NCBI RefSeq assembly: GCF_000711195.1
Contig: NZ_JOMR01000001.1
Coordinates: 1,054,001-1,118,000, forward strand
Source of the DNA: Thiomicrospira pelophila DSM 1534
GTDB taxonomy: Bacteria; Pseudomonadota; Gammaproteobacteria; Thiomicrospirales; Thiomicrospiraceae
DNA length: 64,000 nt
Direction: 5' to 3'
Shown: positions 10,044 through 18,417 of the stretch, in pieces
Layout: every line of letters begins with the position of its first letter
Position numbering within the stretch: the stretch's first letter is position 1
The notes under the pieces: generated by a model
Told to the model about the DNA's origin: nothing
Database searches by the model: none
The model's input: the letters and a program-made list of their open reading frames with translations, nothing else
Program-made: the position numbers and the translations under genes

Positions 10044-10054
10044 CCAGGCCTGGT
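10043..10054. repeat. Dispersed palindrome ACCAGGCCTGGT, copy 3 (stop/start junction)
   Basis: Exact 12-mer whose first base is the last base of the nadE stop and whose last two bases are the first two of the GTG start of the following gene. Confidence 0.95.
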
Positions 10055-10565
10055 GGTGACCTTGAAGCGAATTATTATTGAAGACCCCGTGCATATTGAG
10101 GTGTCAGTTAAAATTCAAACACTGAAGGTATGGCGTGGACACCGTGTCAAAAAAACCTATCCAATCAGCACGGCTTTAAAAGGCACCGGTCAAGCGAAAG
10201 CCTCCAATCAAACTCCTCTAGGTAAACATGTGATTCGAGCTAAAATTGGCGATGGCCTGCCGGTTAATAGCGTGTTTGTCGCGCGCCGGCCAACTGGTGA
10301 AATTTATTCTGATGAGCTGGTTAAATCAAACCCGAACCGCGATTGGATTTTGACCCGAATTCTTTGGTTAAGTGGCTGCGAAAAAGGGCGCAATCGTTTG
10401 GGTAACGTTGATACGATGCAACGTTATATTTATATTCATGGCACGCCTGACTCTGAACCTATGGGCCAGCCTTTGTCGCATGGCTGTGTGCGTATGCGAA
10501 ATCAAGATATGCTTGAACTGTTTGACCTTGTCTCAGTGGGTACGCGAGTGAACATTCATTTATGA
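10053..10565 (+). CDS. L,D-transpeptidase (YkuD-fold) family protein without signal peptide
   Basis: The 170-residue product has a complete YkuD catalytic motif: YIHGTPDSEPMGQPLSHGCVRM, with H and nucleophile C145, and an N-terminal beta-rich part (TPLGKHVIRAKIGDG). Family members form or remodel 3-3 or Lpp crosslinks in peptidoglycan. No signal peptide or membrane helix is visible, as in some short YkuD-like proteins, so its location is uncertain. The start is GTG at 10053, with a second in-frame GTG at 10056. It lies upstream of two peptide-type permease genes and overlaps the first by 4 bases, suggesting a cell-wall recycling operon. Confidence 0.82.
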   Translation: MVTLKRIIIEDPVHIEVSVKIQTLKVWRGHRVKKTYPISTALKGTGQAKASNQTPLGKHVIRAKIGDGLPVNSVFVARRPTGEIYSDELVKSNPNRDWILTRILWLSGCEKGRNRLGNVDTMQRYIYIHGTPDSEPMGQPLSHGCVRMRNQDMLELFDLVSVGTRVNIHL

Positions 10566-11485
10566 TTAATTATTTGTTGCGACTCGGTTTATCTCTCGTG
10601 TTTATCACTTGGGTGGTGAGCAGTCTGGTTTTCTTACTTATCCATCTGGTTCCGGGTGATCCCGTTTCTGTCATGCTGGGCGACTGGGCAAGCCCAGCCG
10701 ATGAGCAGGCGTTACGCCATCAATTAGGTTTGGATCAACCGCTTTGGCAGCAGTATATTCATTATTTTATGGGCTTGCTGCAGTTTGATTTAGGCACTTC
10801 GTTATTCTTTCAACAACCAGTATCGGATCTTGTTTTAGAGCGGCTACCTATGACGGCCTATTTAGCTGTCATGGCCATGCTGATTGCGGTGTTAATCGCT
10901 TTCCCGTTAGGGATGTGGGCCGCCTTAAAATCTGGGCGATGGCCAGATTACGCTTCGATGACGGTGGCTTTAGTCGGGGTGTCTATCCCTAACTTTTGGT
11001 TGGGCCCGATGTTGATTTTATTGTTTTCAATCAGCTTAGCTTGGTTACCGGTCAGTGGCGCGGATCAACCTTGGGCTTGGGTGTTACCGGCTGTTACCTT
11101 AGGTACGGCGTTGGCCGCCATTCTAGCTCGGATGTTACGCGCTTCATTGTTGGAAATTTTCCATGAAGATTATATTCGTACCGCCAGAGCGAAAGGCTTA
11201 TCCAATACAAGAGTGTATGGCCTGCATGCTTTGCGTAACGCATTGTTACCGGTGGTGACGATTATGGGGTTACAGCTGGGGACTTTATTAGGTGGCGCGG
11301 TTATTACCGAAGTAGTATTTGATTGGCCTGGTTTAGGTCAACTGTTGGTTGACTCGATTCAGCGGCGTGACTATCCGGTAGTTCAAGCCTGTATTTTAAT
11401 TATTAGTGTGGCCTATATTACGGTTAACGCCCTGACAGAATTAGTTTACGCATGGTTAGACCCAAGAATTAGACTGGCAAAATGA
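10562..11485 (+). CDS. ABC transporter permease, dipeptide/oligopeptide (DppB/OppB) type
   Basis: A 307-residue protein with about six hydrophobic segments. It starts with the LLRLGLSLVFITWVVSSLVFLL helix and the LVPGDPVSVMLG motif typical of DppB-like subunits, and carries the EAA-type cytoplasmic loop (YIRTARAKGLSNTRVYGLHALRNALLP) and the ending ITEVVFDWPGLGQLLVDSIQRRDYPVVQ. It would form the inner-membrane channel with the following permease. ATPase and binding-protein genes are not adjacent. Peptide or muropeptide uptake is inferred from its neighbours. Confidence 0.87.
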   Translation: MINYLLRLGLSLVFITWVVSSLVFLLIHLVPGDPVSVMLGDWASPADEQALRHQLGLDQPLWQQYIHYFMGLLQFDLGTSLFFQQPVSDLVLERLPMTAYLAVMAMLIAVLIAFPLGMWAALKSGRWPDYASMTVALVGVSIPNFWLGPMLILLFSISLAWLPVSGADQPWAWVLPAVTLGTALAAILARMLRASLLEIFHEDYIRTARAKGLSNTRVYGLHALRNALLPVVTIMGLQLGTLLGGAVITEVVFDWPGLGQLLVDSIQRRDYPVVQACILIISVAYITVNALTELVYAWLDPRIRLAK

Positions 11486-11510
11486 TGACTAATAGAATGG
11501 AATATTTTCA

Positions 11511-12311
11511 ATGAAGTGGTTGAGTTTGCTGATCGTAATAGCTTGGTTTGCAATGGCTTTCGGCGCCTTTTTGGTCGGGGAGTCTGCGAACCTAGTAGAT
11601 TTGACTAAATTGCTGGCGGTTCCCGATTGGCAGAGTTGGTTGGGTTATGACGAGTTAGGTCGGCCTTTATTTGAGCGTTTATTACTTGGCGCACAAACCT
11701 CTTTGTTTGTGGCGTTGGGTGTGGTGGTTTTTTCAGCCTTGATAGGCACAAGTATTGGTATTTACAGCGGTTTTATGGGCGGTTGGGTCGATCGTATTAT
11801 TACCAAAGTGATTGATGTGTTTTTGGCTTTTCCAGGCTTGCTGCTTGCGATTGGTCTGGCTGCGGTATTAGGCCCAGGCATTGAGAATGTGATTTTTGCT
11901 TTAGTAGCCGTGGGCTGGGTAGGCTATGCGCGTTTGGCGCGCGCTCAAACTTTGAGTTTACGCCATCGAGAACATATTCAAGCCGCGCGTGCATTGGGTG
12001 TCAATCAGCCGGTGATTCTATACCGACATTTGTTGCCGCTGATTATCGCACCACTGGGCGTTGAAGCTACGTTTGGCTTTGCCGGCGCGGTGATTGCAGA
12101 GGCGGGCTTATCATTTTTAGGGTTAGGTGTTCAGCCACCGGATGCGTCTTGGGGAAATATGATTCGTGAAGGCACGCGTTATTTGTTGGTGGCACCGCAT
12201 TTGGTAATAGTGCCCGGTGTGGCTCTTATGCTGGTGGTATTAGCGATTAATGTATTGGGTGATCGTTGGCGAGATCGCTTGGATGTTAAACAAAATTCGC
12301 CGCACCTATAA
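11511..12311 (+). CDS. ABC transporter permease, dipeptide/oligopeptide (DppC/OppC) type
   Basis: The 266-residue product matches the DppC/OppC subunit: DELGRPLFERLLLGAQTSL after the first helix, the EAA loop RALGVNQPVILYRHLLPLIIAPL, and the hallmark AEAGLSFLGLGVQPPDASWGNMI. It should pair with the preceding permease, 25 bases upstream. No ATPase gene follows: the next gene is nagZ. Because nagZ and an L,D-transpeptidase-fold gene flank the pair, I infer a role in taking up or recycling cell-wall peptides. Confidence 0.87.
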   Translation: MKWLSLLIVIAWFAMAFGAFLVGESANLVDLTKLLAVPDWQSWLGYDELGRPLFERLLLGAQTSLFVALGVVVFSALIGTSIGIYSGFMGGWVDRIITKVIDVFLAFPGLLLAIGLAAVLGPGIENVIFALVAVGWVGYARLARAQTLSLRHREHIQAARALGVNQPVILYRHLLPLIIAPLGVEATFGFAGAVIAEAGLSFLGLGVQPPDASWGNMIREGTRYLLVAPHLVIVPGVALMLVVLAINVLGDRWRDRLDVKQNSPHL

Positions 12312-12313
12312 GC

Positions 12314-12325
12314 ACCAGGCCTGGT
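12314..12325. repeat. Dispersed palindrome ACCAGGCCTGGT, copy 4
   Basis: Exact 12-mer in the 29-base gap between the permease stop and nagZ, ending two bases before the nagZ ribosome-binding site. Confidence 0.95.
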
Positions 12326-12340
12326 ATAAGGAATCTATTT

Positions 12341-13411
12341 ATGTTGAAAGTTCAAGGTAAAGCCATGTCGCTAGGTAGTGTGATGATTGGCATTAGCGGT
12401 TTACAATTAACCGCTCAAGAAAGAGATTGGTTACTTAATCCAATGGTTGCTGGCGTTATTTTATTTAGCCGCAATTTTGAGTCTCCCGAGCAACTAAAAT
12501 CCTTGTGCGATGAGGTGCACGCGTTGCGCCACCCTAAACTTCTGATTGCCGTTGATCATGAAGGCGGACGGGTTCAGCGTTTTCGTCAAGGATTTACGCG
12601 TTTGCCTTCTATGCGGGTTTTGGGTCAGCTCTACCAACGTTCTTCTGAACAAGCACTAAAAAAAGCGCATGAGCTGGGCTGGTTGTTAGCGACTGAGTTA
12701 CTCGCTTGTGGCGTAGATTTCAGTTTTGCTCCAGTTGTTGACTTAGATTATGGTGAAAGCCATGTGATCGGCGATCGTGCTTTTTCGGCTGATCCGGTTA
12801 TTACTGGAAAGTTGGCGCTGCAAGTCAGTTTAGGTATGCGTGAAGCGGGGATGGCCTCGGTAGCCAAGCACTTTCCCGGTCATGGTTATGTCAAAGCGGA
12901 TACACATGAGGAAATTGCGATTGATGAGCGTCATTGGCCGCAAATAGAACAACAAGATCTACAACCTTTCTTGAGCTTGATGTCTCATGGTTTAGAGGCG
13001 GTTATGCCGGCTCATGTACGTTATCCTAATGTGGATGATTTGCCTGTTGGTTTCTCGCATTATTGGCTGCAAAAGATTTTACGTGAAGAGTGTCATTTTG
13101 ATGGAGCGATCATTAGCGATGACCTGGGAATGCATGCGGCGGTTGTTTATGGGTCAGTGGTTGAACGCGTCAATCTGGCGTTACAAGCGGGTTGTGATTT
13201 GGTCTTGGTATGCAATGAGTTGGATCAAATACCAGATGTGTTAGCACAAGGCGTTCAACGTACCTGCCCGTTATCCCACGCGCGTTTAATTCGACTTCAC
13301 GGGCGCGCTCAGATTTCGTTTGATCGTTTGCATTATGAACCTCTTTGGCAAGCCACAGCTAAAAATATTAATCATCTTAGTGAGCAGGCTTTACAGGCCG
13401 CTTTAATTTAG
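12341..13411 (+). CDS. nagZ: Beta-N-acetylhexosaminidase (murein recycling)
   Basis: The 356-residue GH3 enzyme shows DHEGGRVQRFRQGFTRLP, AKHFPGHGYVKADTHE (the His/Asp catalytic pair) and the nucleophile loop IISDDLGMHAAV (D260/D261). NagZ removes GlcNAc from anhydro-muropeptides in the cytoplasm. AAGGAA at 12328-12333 seven bases before the ATG supports this start over the internal ATG at 12365, although the family usually starts near the latter. It is the last gene of the putative recycling operon and converges on murB 7 bases away. Confidence 0.95.
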   Translation: MLKVQGKAMSLGSVMIGISGLQLTAQERDWLLNPMVAGVILFSRNFESPEQLKSLCDEVHALRHPKLLIAVDHEGGRVQRFRQGFTRLPSMRVLGQLYQRSSEQALKKAHELGWLLATELLACGVDFSFAPVVDLDYGESHVIGDRAFSADPVITGKLALQVSLGMREAGMASVAKHFPGHGYVKADTHEEIAIDERHWPQIEQQDLQPFLSLMSHGLEAVMPAHVRYPNVDDLPVGFSHYWLQKILREECHFDGAIISDDLGMHAAVVYGSVVERVNLALQAGCDLVLVCNELDQIPDVLAQGVQRTCPLSHARLIRLHGRAQISFDRLHYEPLWQATAKNINHLSEQALQAALI

Positions 13412-13418
13412 TCGAATA

Positions 13419-14441
13419 TTACAGAATATTCACTTCTGGCTCGAGGTGGATGCCGAATTTGTGCATGACTTCGTCTTGCACCATCTGAGAGAGTTCAACA
13501 AGTTCTTTGCCAGTCGCGCCGCCTAAATTAACTAATACTAATGCATGCTTATCAGATACAGCCGCACGGCCATGGTTAAGTTTATGCGCACCGGATTGTT
13601 CAATTAACCAAGCAGCGGGTATCTTGTATTGACCATCCAGCATTTTATGGTTCGGAATTTCGCCATGTTCTTGCTGTATTTGCTCAAAGTATTCAGCGGA
13701 GACAATTGGGTTTTCAAAAAAACTGCCGGCATTTCCGAATAATTTGGGGTCTGGCAAACGTTCTTGGCGTAAGGTGACTACTGCATTAAATACATCTAGT
13801 GGCGTGATACTACTTAAGTTTTGGGCTTGAAGGTAGTTCTTTAGCGGTTCATATACAAGGTTGGCCTGACCGGCATGTAATTTTCTTAAACGAAAGGTTA
13901 CTCTATGAACAAGTAGGCGGTTTGTGAATTGGCGTTTGAAGATACTGGTACGATAACCAAACTCACAGTCGGCATTGCGAAACTCAATACGATGACCATC
14001 ATATAGGTTTAAGGCTTGAATACGGGTGATGGTGTCGCGGGCTTCTGTCCCATAAGCACCAATGTTTTGTACTGGCGCAGCCCCCACTGTTCCAGGAATA
14101 TAAGCTAGGTTTTCGAGACCCCACCAATTTTGTTTGACAGTGTACTCAACCAATTGATGCCAGTTCATGCCTGCGCCAACTGATAGCCAAATGCCTTCAT
14201 GGTCCTCTTTCACGACTTTTATTTTATTAAAGCTACAGCGAACAATGACACCTTCAATATCGTGCGTAAATAAAATATTGCTGCCATCTCCCATGATCGT
14301 CCAAGGCATGGAAGCCAGTTTTAAATCTGAGCGCAGAACCGGAATATCGCTTTGTTTACTGACCTCAACGTAATAACGCGTTTTAGTTGCAATATTGAAT
14401 GTATTGAGATGAGTAATCGGATAATTGGCTTGAATGTGCAT
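13419..14441 (-). CDS. murB: UDP-N-acetylenolpyruvoylglucosamine reductase
   Basis: The 340-residue flavoenzyme is of the E. coli type (342 residues). Visible are the FAD-binding GDGSNILF, the LAYIPGTVGAAPVQNIGAYG segment, the catalytic Ser region GNAGSFFENPIVS, and the C-terminal KIPAAWLIEQSGAHKLNHGRAAVSDKHALVLVN. It reduces UDP-GlcNAc-enolpyruvate to UDP-MurNAc in peptidoglycan synthesis. It stands alone, converging with nagZ and diverging from the symporter gene. Confidence 0.96.
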   Translation of the reverse strand: MHIQANYPITHLNTFNIATKTRYYVEVSKQSDIPVLRSDLKLASMPWTIMGDGSNILFTHDIEGVIVRCSFNKIKVVKEDHEGIWLSVGAGMNWHQLVEYTVKQNWWGLENLAYIPGTVGAAPVQNIGAYGTEARDTITRIQALNLYDGHRIEFRNADCEFGYRTSIFKRQFTNRLLVHRVTFRLRKLHAGQANLVYEPLKNYLQAQNLSSITPLDVFNAVVTLRQERLPDPKLFGNAGSFFENPIVSAEYFEQIQQEHGEIPNHKMLDGQYKIPAAWLIEQSGAHKLNHGRAAVSDKHALVLVNLGGATGKELVELSQMVQDEVMHKFGIHLEPEVNIL

Positions 14442-14502
14442 AGTTTTTGCTTAGTTTGCTATAATTTTTAAAATTTAAGAGAAGTCTTTAACGCCCATTG
14501 TG

Positions 14503-14533
14503 AGCTAACTTTTTCAATTGGGTTAGCTTTTTT
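14503..14533 (+). terminator. Terminator-like hairpin in the leader of the symporter gene
   Basis: AGCTAAC (14503-14509) pairs with GTTAGCT (14522-14528), followed by a run of six T. A TATAAT box at 14460-14465 would start a transcript of about 60 nt ending here, while the symporter ATG is at 14589. No coding region of either strand ends here, so it may be an attenuator or the end of a small RNA. Confidence 0.5.
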
Positions 14534-14588
14534 GCCAAAACGTGATGTCGTTACAGAGCGAGCAGGCCCAAATTATAAAGGAAAACGC

Positions 14589-16041
14589 ATGAGTCTTTTA
14601 AAACTTTCGACACAATCTTGGTCATCCCAGACCGTGTTTATTATGGCCGCCGTCGGCTCAGCGGTGGGTTTGGGTAATATTTGGAAGTTTCCTTATATTG
14701 CGGGTGACAATGGTGGCGGGGCGTTTGTACTTGTTTATTTGGCATGTATTTTAATTATCGGGTTACCGATTTTATTATCTGAAATCGCGTTGGGGCGCAC
14801 CGGCCAAGCAAATCCAGTGCAGGCGATGGCTAATGTGGCTCATGAAAGTGATGCATCACGTGTTTGGTCGGGTTTGGGTTTCAACGGCGTGTTGGCGGGG
14901 TTATTGATTTTGTCGTTTTACACGGTGATCGCCGGTATTGCGGTGGCGTATTTTGTCACCAGTGTGCAAGGGGTGTTTGTTGATATAACTAGCCAGCAAG
15001 CGCAAGACTTGTTTGAGGCAAAAGTCGCGAGTCCTTGGGAATTATTGTTTTGGCATAGCTTGGTAACGCTGTTTACGATTGTGATTGTTTCAAAAGGTAT
15101 CCGTAGCGGATTAGAGAAAGCGATCAATTTTATGATGCCAGGCTTATTGATTATATTGTTGGTGTTGTTAGCTTATGCGACCACTACCGGTTTTTTTGGA
15201 CAAAGCGTGGCGTTTATGTTTACGCCAGATTTCTCTAAGCTTAGTTGGGAAGCGGTATTAATCGCACTTGGGCATGCTTTTTTTACGCTCAGTATTGGGT
15301 TAGGCACCATGATGGCTTATGGCGCTTATGTAAATCAGAATATGTCGATTGTTAAAGCCAGTGTTTGGATTGTGGTAATGGATACACTGATTGCGCTTAT
15401 GGCAGGCCTGGTGATTTTTTCGGTCGTCTTTGCGAATGACTTGGCGCCAGGAGCTGGGCCTGGGTTGTTATTCCAAACCCTGCCCATTGCGTTTGGTCAG
15501 ATGGTAGGCGGCTGGTTTTTTGGTAGCTTGTTCTTTTTACTTGTTGTGATGGCGGCTTTAAGTTCGGCAATTTCATTGATCGAACCGGCTGTCAGCTGGT
15601 TTGAACAGAATTGGGGGATATTCGCGCCGAAAATCGGCCTGGATCTTGGGTGCAATTGCTTGGTTGATCGGCCTGGGTACGGTACTATCCTTTAATTACT
15701 GGGAAAACATTAAAGTATTAGGTGACCGTAACTTTTTTGCCTCGGTGGATTTTTTAACCTCCAGTATCATGTTACCGCTAGGTGGATTATTGATAGGCGT
15801 ATTTGTAGCTTGGACGATGCGTGCTGATTTAAAAACACAACAAATTGATTTGCAGGGTTGGGTGATGGCTTTATTTAACTTTAGTCTGCGTTATGTCACC
15901 CCTTTCGCTATTATTTTGGTGTTTGCCTATAATTTGAGTCAAACTTATATTGTGCCTATCATGCTAATCAGTATTGCGGTCTATGTGATTTACGTGGTGA
16001 GGTTGCTTAGAGTTAAGCGTTTAAAGGCAAGAGAGGTTTAG
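14589..16041 (+). pseudogene. Sodium-dependent (NSS/SNF family) transporter, interrupted by a +1 frameshift
   Basis: From the ATG at 14589 (AAAGGA upstream at 14578) the frame encodes an NSS transporter with the family start WSSQTVFIMAAVGSAVGLGNIWKFPY, which carries the Na+/substrate site in TM1. The frame is lost after AVSWFEQNWG and ends at 15695. The rest (YSRRKSAWILGAIAWLIGLG onward, about three helices) continues in the next frame to 16041. Removing one G from GGGGG at 15613-15617 restores a single 483-residue protein. Everything else looks intact, so this is a recent mutation, a phase-variable tract or a sequencing error. The likely substrate class is an amino acid, unproven. Confidence 0.85.
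15401..15412. repeat. Dispersed palindrome, degenerate copy GGCAGGCCTGGT
   Basis: Two mismatches to the consensus but the 8-bp core CAGGCCTG is intact; inside the symporter, encoding Ala-Gly-Leu-Val. May be coincidental. Confidence 0.45.
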
Positions 16042-16049
16042 TTTAATGT

Positions 16050-16081
16050 GTTATGCCGACTATATAACTAGTCGGCATAAC
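16050..16081. terminator. Perfect 13-bp stem hairpin between convergent genes
   Basis: GTTATGCCGACTA (16050-16062) pairs with TAGTCGGCATAAC (16069-16081) over a 6-base loop. It lies just after the symporter stop and just beyond the 3' end of the convergent cyclic-nucleotide-fold gene. No T run follows on either strand, so it may end or protect transcripts rather than be a classical intrinsic terminator. Confidence 0.65.
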
Positions 16082-16091
16082 CTATCAGCTA

Positions 16092-16568
16092 TTACATATA
16101 CTGGTTAGTGACAAAGCGGTTCATTTCCATAAAACGAGTATTTAAATCGCGCTGCAATTTATGGGATGCTCGAACAATTGCCCGCATCACATTATAAACC
16201 GCGTGCGGCTGGGTTGTAATCAAGCCTTCAAAATCGCTACGGTTTAAAATAATGACTTCACTATCTTTGCGACTTCTTAATGTCATCGAGTGAGGCTCTC
16301 CATCTATAAAACTCAATTCGCCAGCGAGAGAACCGGCCGTTAAGGTCGCCATAATGGTCTCATCTTTAGCACCTAAGTTTTTAATGACATCAATTTTTCC
16401 AGATACTACAACGTATAACTGCTCATCAGAATCGCCTTCCTTGAATAAGATATCTTCTTTTTGTAGGTTTCTTTTTTTACTAATATCTAATAGAGCTTTG
16501 CATTCTGATTCCGATAAGTCAGCGCCTAAGACCGACTGTGAAAGTGTTAAGATGTCGTTTGAACTCAT
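16092..16568 (-). CDS. Cyclic nucleotide-binding-fold protein without a DNA-binding domain
   Basis: A 158-residue protein that is essentially one cNMP-binding beta-barrel: KKRNLQKEDILFKEGDSDEQLYVVVSGKIDVI, then the phosphate-binding cassette region GSLAGELSFIDGEPHSMTLRS. The cassette's usual Pro-Arg-Ala/Ser phosphate contact reads Pro-His-Ser, so ordinary cAMP binding is doubtful. There is no helix-turn-helix, unlike Crp. It lies 49 bases after the small membrane gene in the dapE transcript direction. Role unknown; a ligand-sensing partner protein is a guess. Confidence 0.75.
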   Translation of the reverse strand: MSSNDILTLSQSVLGADLSESECKALLDISKKRNLQKEDILFKEGDSDEQLYVVVSGKIDVIKNLGAKDETIMATLTAGSLAGELSFIDGEPHSMTLRSRKDSEVIILNRSDFEGLITTQPHAVYNVMRAIVRASHKLQRDLNTRFMEMNRFVTNQYM

Positions 16569-16617
16569 TTTTATTCCTTACTAGTTGCGTAGGTATTAAA
16601 TAACAAATAGGTACTGA

Positions 16618-16848
16618 TTAGCGGAGAATTTCGACGGGAAATAAGGCGTCAAAAACAAAGCCTAAACCGTATACAAATATAAAAATCAGTATGAATACGA
16701 TCAGAATAGAAAAAGCTTGTTTATTTTCAATAAACTTTTTTCGCCATTGCTCGCCTTTAATCAGCGGCCATACCAACCAGACAAAAAATACCGCCGCACC
16801 TATTTGAAGTCCAATTAGTAGATATTCAAGCCAGATAGGGAGTTCCAT
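16618..16848 (-). CDS. Small two-helix membrane protein of unknown function
   Basis: The 76-residue product has two strongly hydrophobic segments (LEYLLIGLQIGAAVFFVWLVW and FSILIVFILIFIFVYGLGFVF) joined by a basic loop (KGEQWRKKFIENKQ). Its start is two bases after the dapE stop, consistent with co-translation. I do not recognise a family. That it is real rests on the tight operon spacing and coherent membrane topology. Confidence 0.65.
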   Translation of the reverse strand: MELPIWLEYLLIGLQIGAAVFFVWLVWPLIKGEQWRKKFIENKQAFSILIVFILIFIFVYGLGFVFDALFPVEILR

Positions 16849-16850
16849 AT

Positions 16851-17990
16851 TTACGCCTTTGGTATGAGTAAATTAATCATTATTTGATAGTAGATATCTG
16901 TTAATAAATCTAGATCTTTAACACTAACACATTCGTTGACCTTGTGAATAGTGTCGTTTAAAGGTCCAAACTCAATTACTTGTGCGCCAGTCGGTGCTAT
17001 AAAGCGACCATCCGAAGTACCCCCGCCTGTTGATAGGTCTGGACGGTAATTCATGATTTTTTGAATCGCATCAGATGTCGCTTGTATCAGTTGACCTTCT
17101 GCAGGCGTTACAAATGGCAATCCTGATAGGTTCCAGTCAAGCTGGTAGTCTAGGTTAAATGGCGCTAAACAATCCACCACGCCTTGTTTTAATGACTCAG
17201 GGGTATGTTCGGTAGAAAAACGGAAGTTGAACATGACTTCTATTTCACCCGGGATTACGTTAGTGGCGCCTGTGCCTGACTGTACGTTAGATATTTGTAG
17301 GGAAGTAGGTGGGAAGTAATCATTTCCTTGATCCCATTCAATTCCAGTTAATGCGGCTAAAGCGGGTAACGCTTTATGTATTGGATTGTCCGCTAGCTGT
17401 GGGTAGGCAATATGCCCTTGTATGCCTTTAATAGTTAACTTGGCGTTTAATGATCCGCGACGACCATTTTTAATTGAGTCACCCAGCTTAATATCACTTG
17501 AGGGTTCACCGACTAGGCAATAGTCGATTTTTTCATTACGATCTTCAAGTGTTTTGATTACTTTTATCGTACCGTCAATTGCTGGCCCTTCTTCATCACT
17601 GGTGATTAAAAAGCCGATTGAGCCTTTGTGATGAGGGTGGTCATTAATAAACCGTTCGGTCGCAATCATAAAACAAGCAATACTGCTTTTCATGTCTGCC
17701 GCGCCGCGTGCATATAGCATTCCCTGATCAATTTCAGCTGAAAAGGGCGGGTGTTTCCATTTATCAAGTGGTCCCGTTGGCACTACATCTGTATGGCCTG
17801 CAAATACGAGCAATGGGCCACTTTCACCTTTGCGCGCCCAAAGATTGCTGACATCACCGAATGGCATGGGTTCGCAGTTAAAGCCGAGCGGTTTAAGAAA
17901 GTCGGTAATTAAGTTTTGACATCCTTTATCGTCAGGTGTAACGGAGTCAATGCGGAGTAGGGTTTGGGCTAGATCTATGGTGGCGCTCAT
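16851..17990 (-). CDS. dapE: Succinyl-diaminopimelate desuccinylase
   Basis: The 379-residue M20 metallopeptidase-family enzyme carries [17 protein letters not shown] (metal ligand His/Asp), [10 protein letters not shown], the catalytic [12 protein letters not shown] and the late [23 protein letters not shown]. It hydrolyses N-succinyl-LL-diaminopimelate to LL-DAP and succinate, using two zinc ions. It overlaps yffB by 4 bases; the same yffB-dapE pairing is known from enterobacteria. Confidence 0.96.
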   Translation of the reverse strand: MSATIDLAQTLLRIDSVTPDDKGCQNLITDFLKPLGFNCEPMPFGDVSNLWARKGESGPLLVFAGHTDVVPTGPLDKWKHPPFSAEIDQGMLYARGAADMKSSIACFMIATERFINDHPHHKGSIGFLITSDEEGPAIDGTIKVIKTLEDRNEKIDYCLVGEPSSDIKLGDSIKNGRRGSLNAKLTIKGIQGHIAYPQLADNPIHKALPALAALTGIEWDQGNDYFPPTSLQISNVQSGTGATNVIPGEIEVMFNFRFSTEHTPESLKQGVVDCLAPFNLDYQLDWNLSGLPFVTPAEGQLIQATSDAIQKIMNYRPDLSTGGGTSDGRFIAPTGAQVIEFGPLNDTIHKVNECVSVKDLDLLTDIYYQIMINLLIPKA

Positions 17991-18322
17991 AATTTTTGAT
18001 ATTCTTCCAGTTTGAAGCCGATCAACACCGTTTGGTCAAGTTGAAGAACCGGGCGTTTAATTAAGGTCGGGTACTGTGTTAGCAGGTCTAAATCTTTATT
18101 TTCAATCGCCAATTTTTCGTCGTCCGAAAGCTGTTTCCAGCTAGTGCTGCGTTTATTAATTAAATTTGAGTAGTCGGTATAGGTTAACCAAGACTGAATG
18201 GATTGGGTGGTTAAGCCATCTTTGCGAAAGTCATGGAGCTGGAAGTTGTGACCAGCAGACTCTAAATATTTTCGTGCCTTGCGAACAGTGTCGCAATTTG
18301 AAATGCCATACAGAATCATCAT
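17987..18322 (-). CDS. yffB: ArsC/Spx-like thioredoxin-fold protein, YffB type
   Basis: The 111-residue product begins [21 protein letters not shown], with a single N-terminal redox-type C10 instead of a CxxC, and ends with [14 protein letters not shown], as in YffB/YfgD relatives of ArsC. Its function in known organisms is not settled; glutathione-dependent thiol reductase activity has been proposed from structure. It is coupled to dapE by a 4-base overlap. Confidence 0.85.
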   Translation of the reverse strand: MMILYGISNCDTVRKARKYLESAGHNFQLHDFRKDGLTTQSIQSWLTYTDYSNLINKRSTSWKQLSDDEKLAIENKDLDLLTQYPTLIKRPVLQLDQTVLIGFKLEEYQKL

Positions 18323-18358
18323 GTTTAGAGTTTTCCAGAAAAGGGTTTATAGTTTGAG

Positions 18359-18381
18359 TTTAACCCTGATATTGGGTTAAA
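18359..18381. promoter_or_regulatory. Inverted repeat upstream of yffB (candidate operator)
   Basis: TTTAACCC (18359-18366) and GGGTTAAA (18374-18381) form an 8-7-8 inverted repeat about 37 bases upstream of the yffB start. A possible minus-strand -10 (TATAAA, 18346-18351) lies between it and the gene. An operator for the yffB-dapE transcript is an inference; it could also be a simple hairpin. Confidence 0.3.
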
Positions 18382-18383
18382 TC

Positions 18384-18409
18384 AAAAAAGGCGCTAAAAA
18401 GCGCCTTTT
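18384..18409 (-). terminator. Intrinsic terminator of dapD
   Basis: Stem AAAAGGCGCT/AGCGCCTTTT over an AAAA loop (18386-18409). On the minus strand it ends in a T run and lies 9 bases after the dapD stop. Confidence 0.92.
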
Positions 18410-18417
18410 CGAAGTGT

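Noticed and set aside
11333-11342. Half-site GGCCTGGTTT in the first permease gene
   Set aside because: Only one arm of the palindrome is present; the sequence encodes the conserved Trp-Pro-Gly-Leu motif of DppB-type permeases.
13414-13431. GAATATT/AATATTC inverted repeat between nagZ and murB
   Set aside because: Short, AT-only stem overlapping the murB end and without a T run; too weak to call a terminator.
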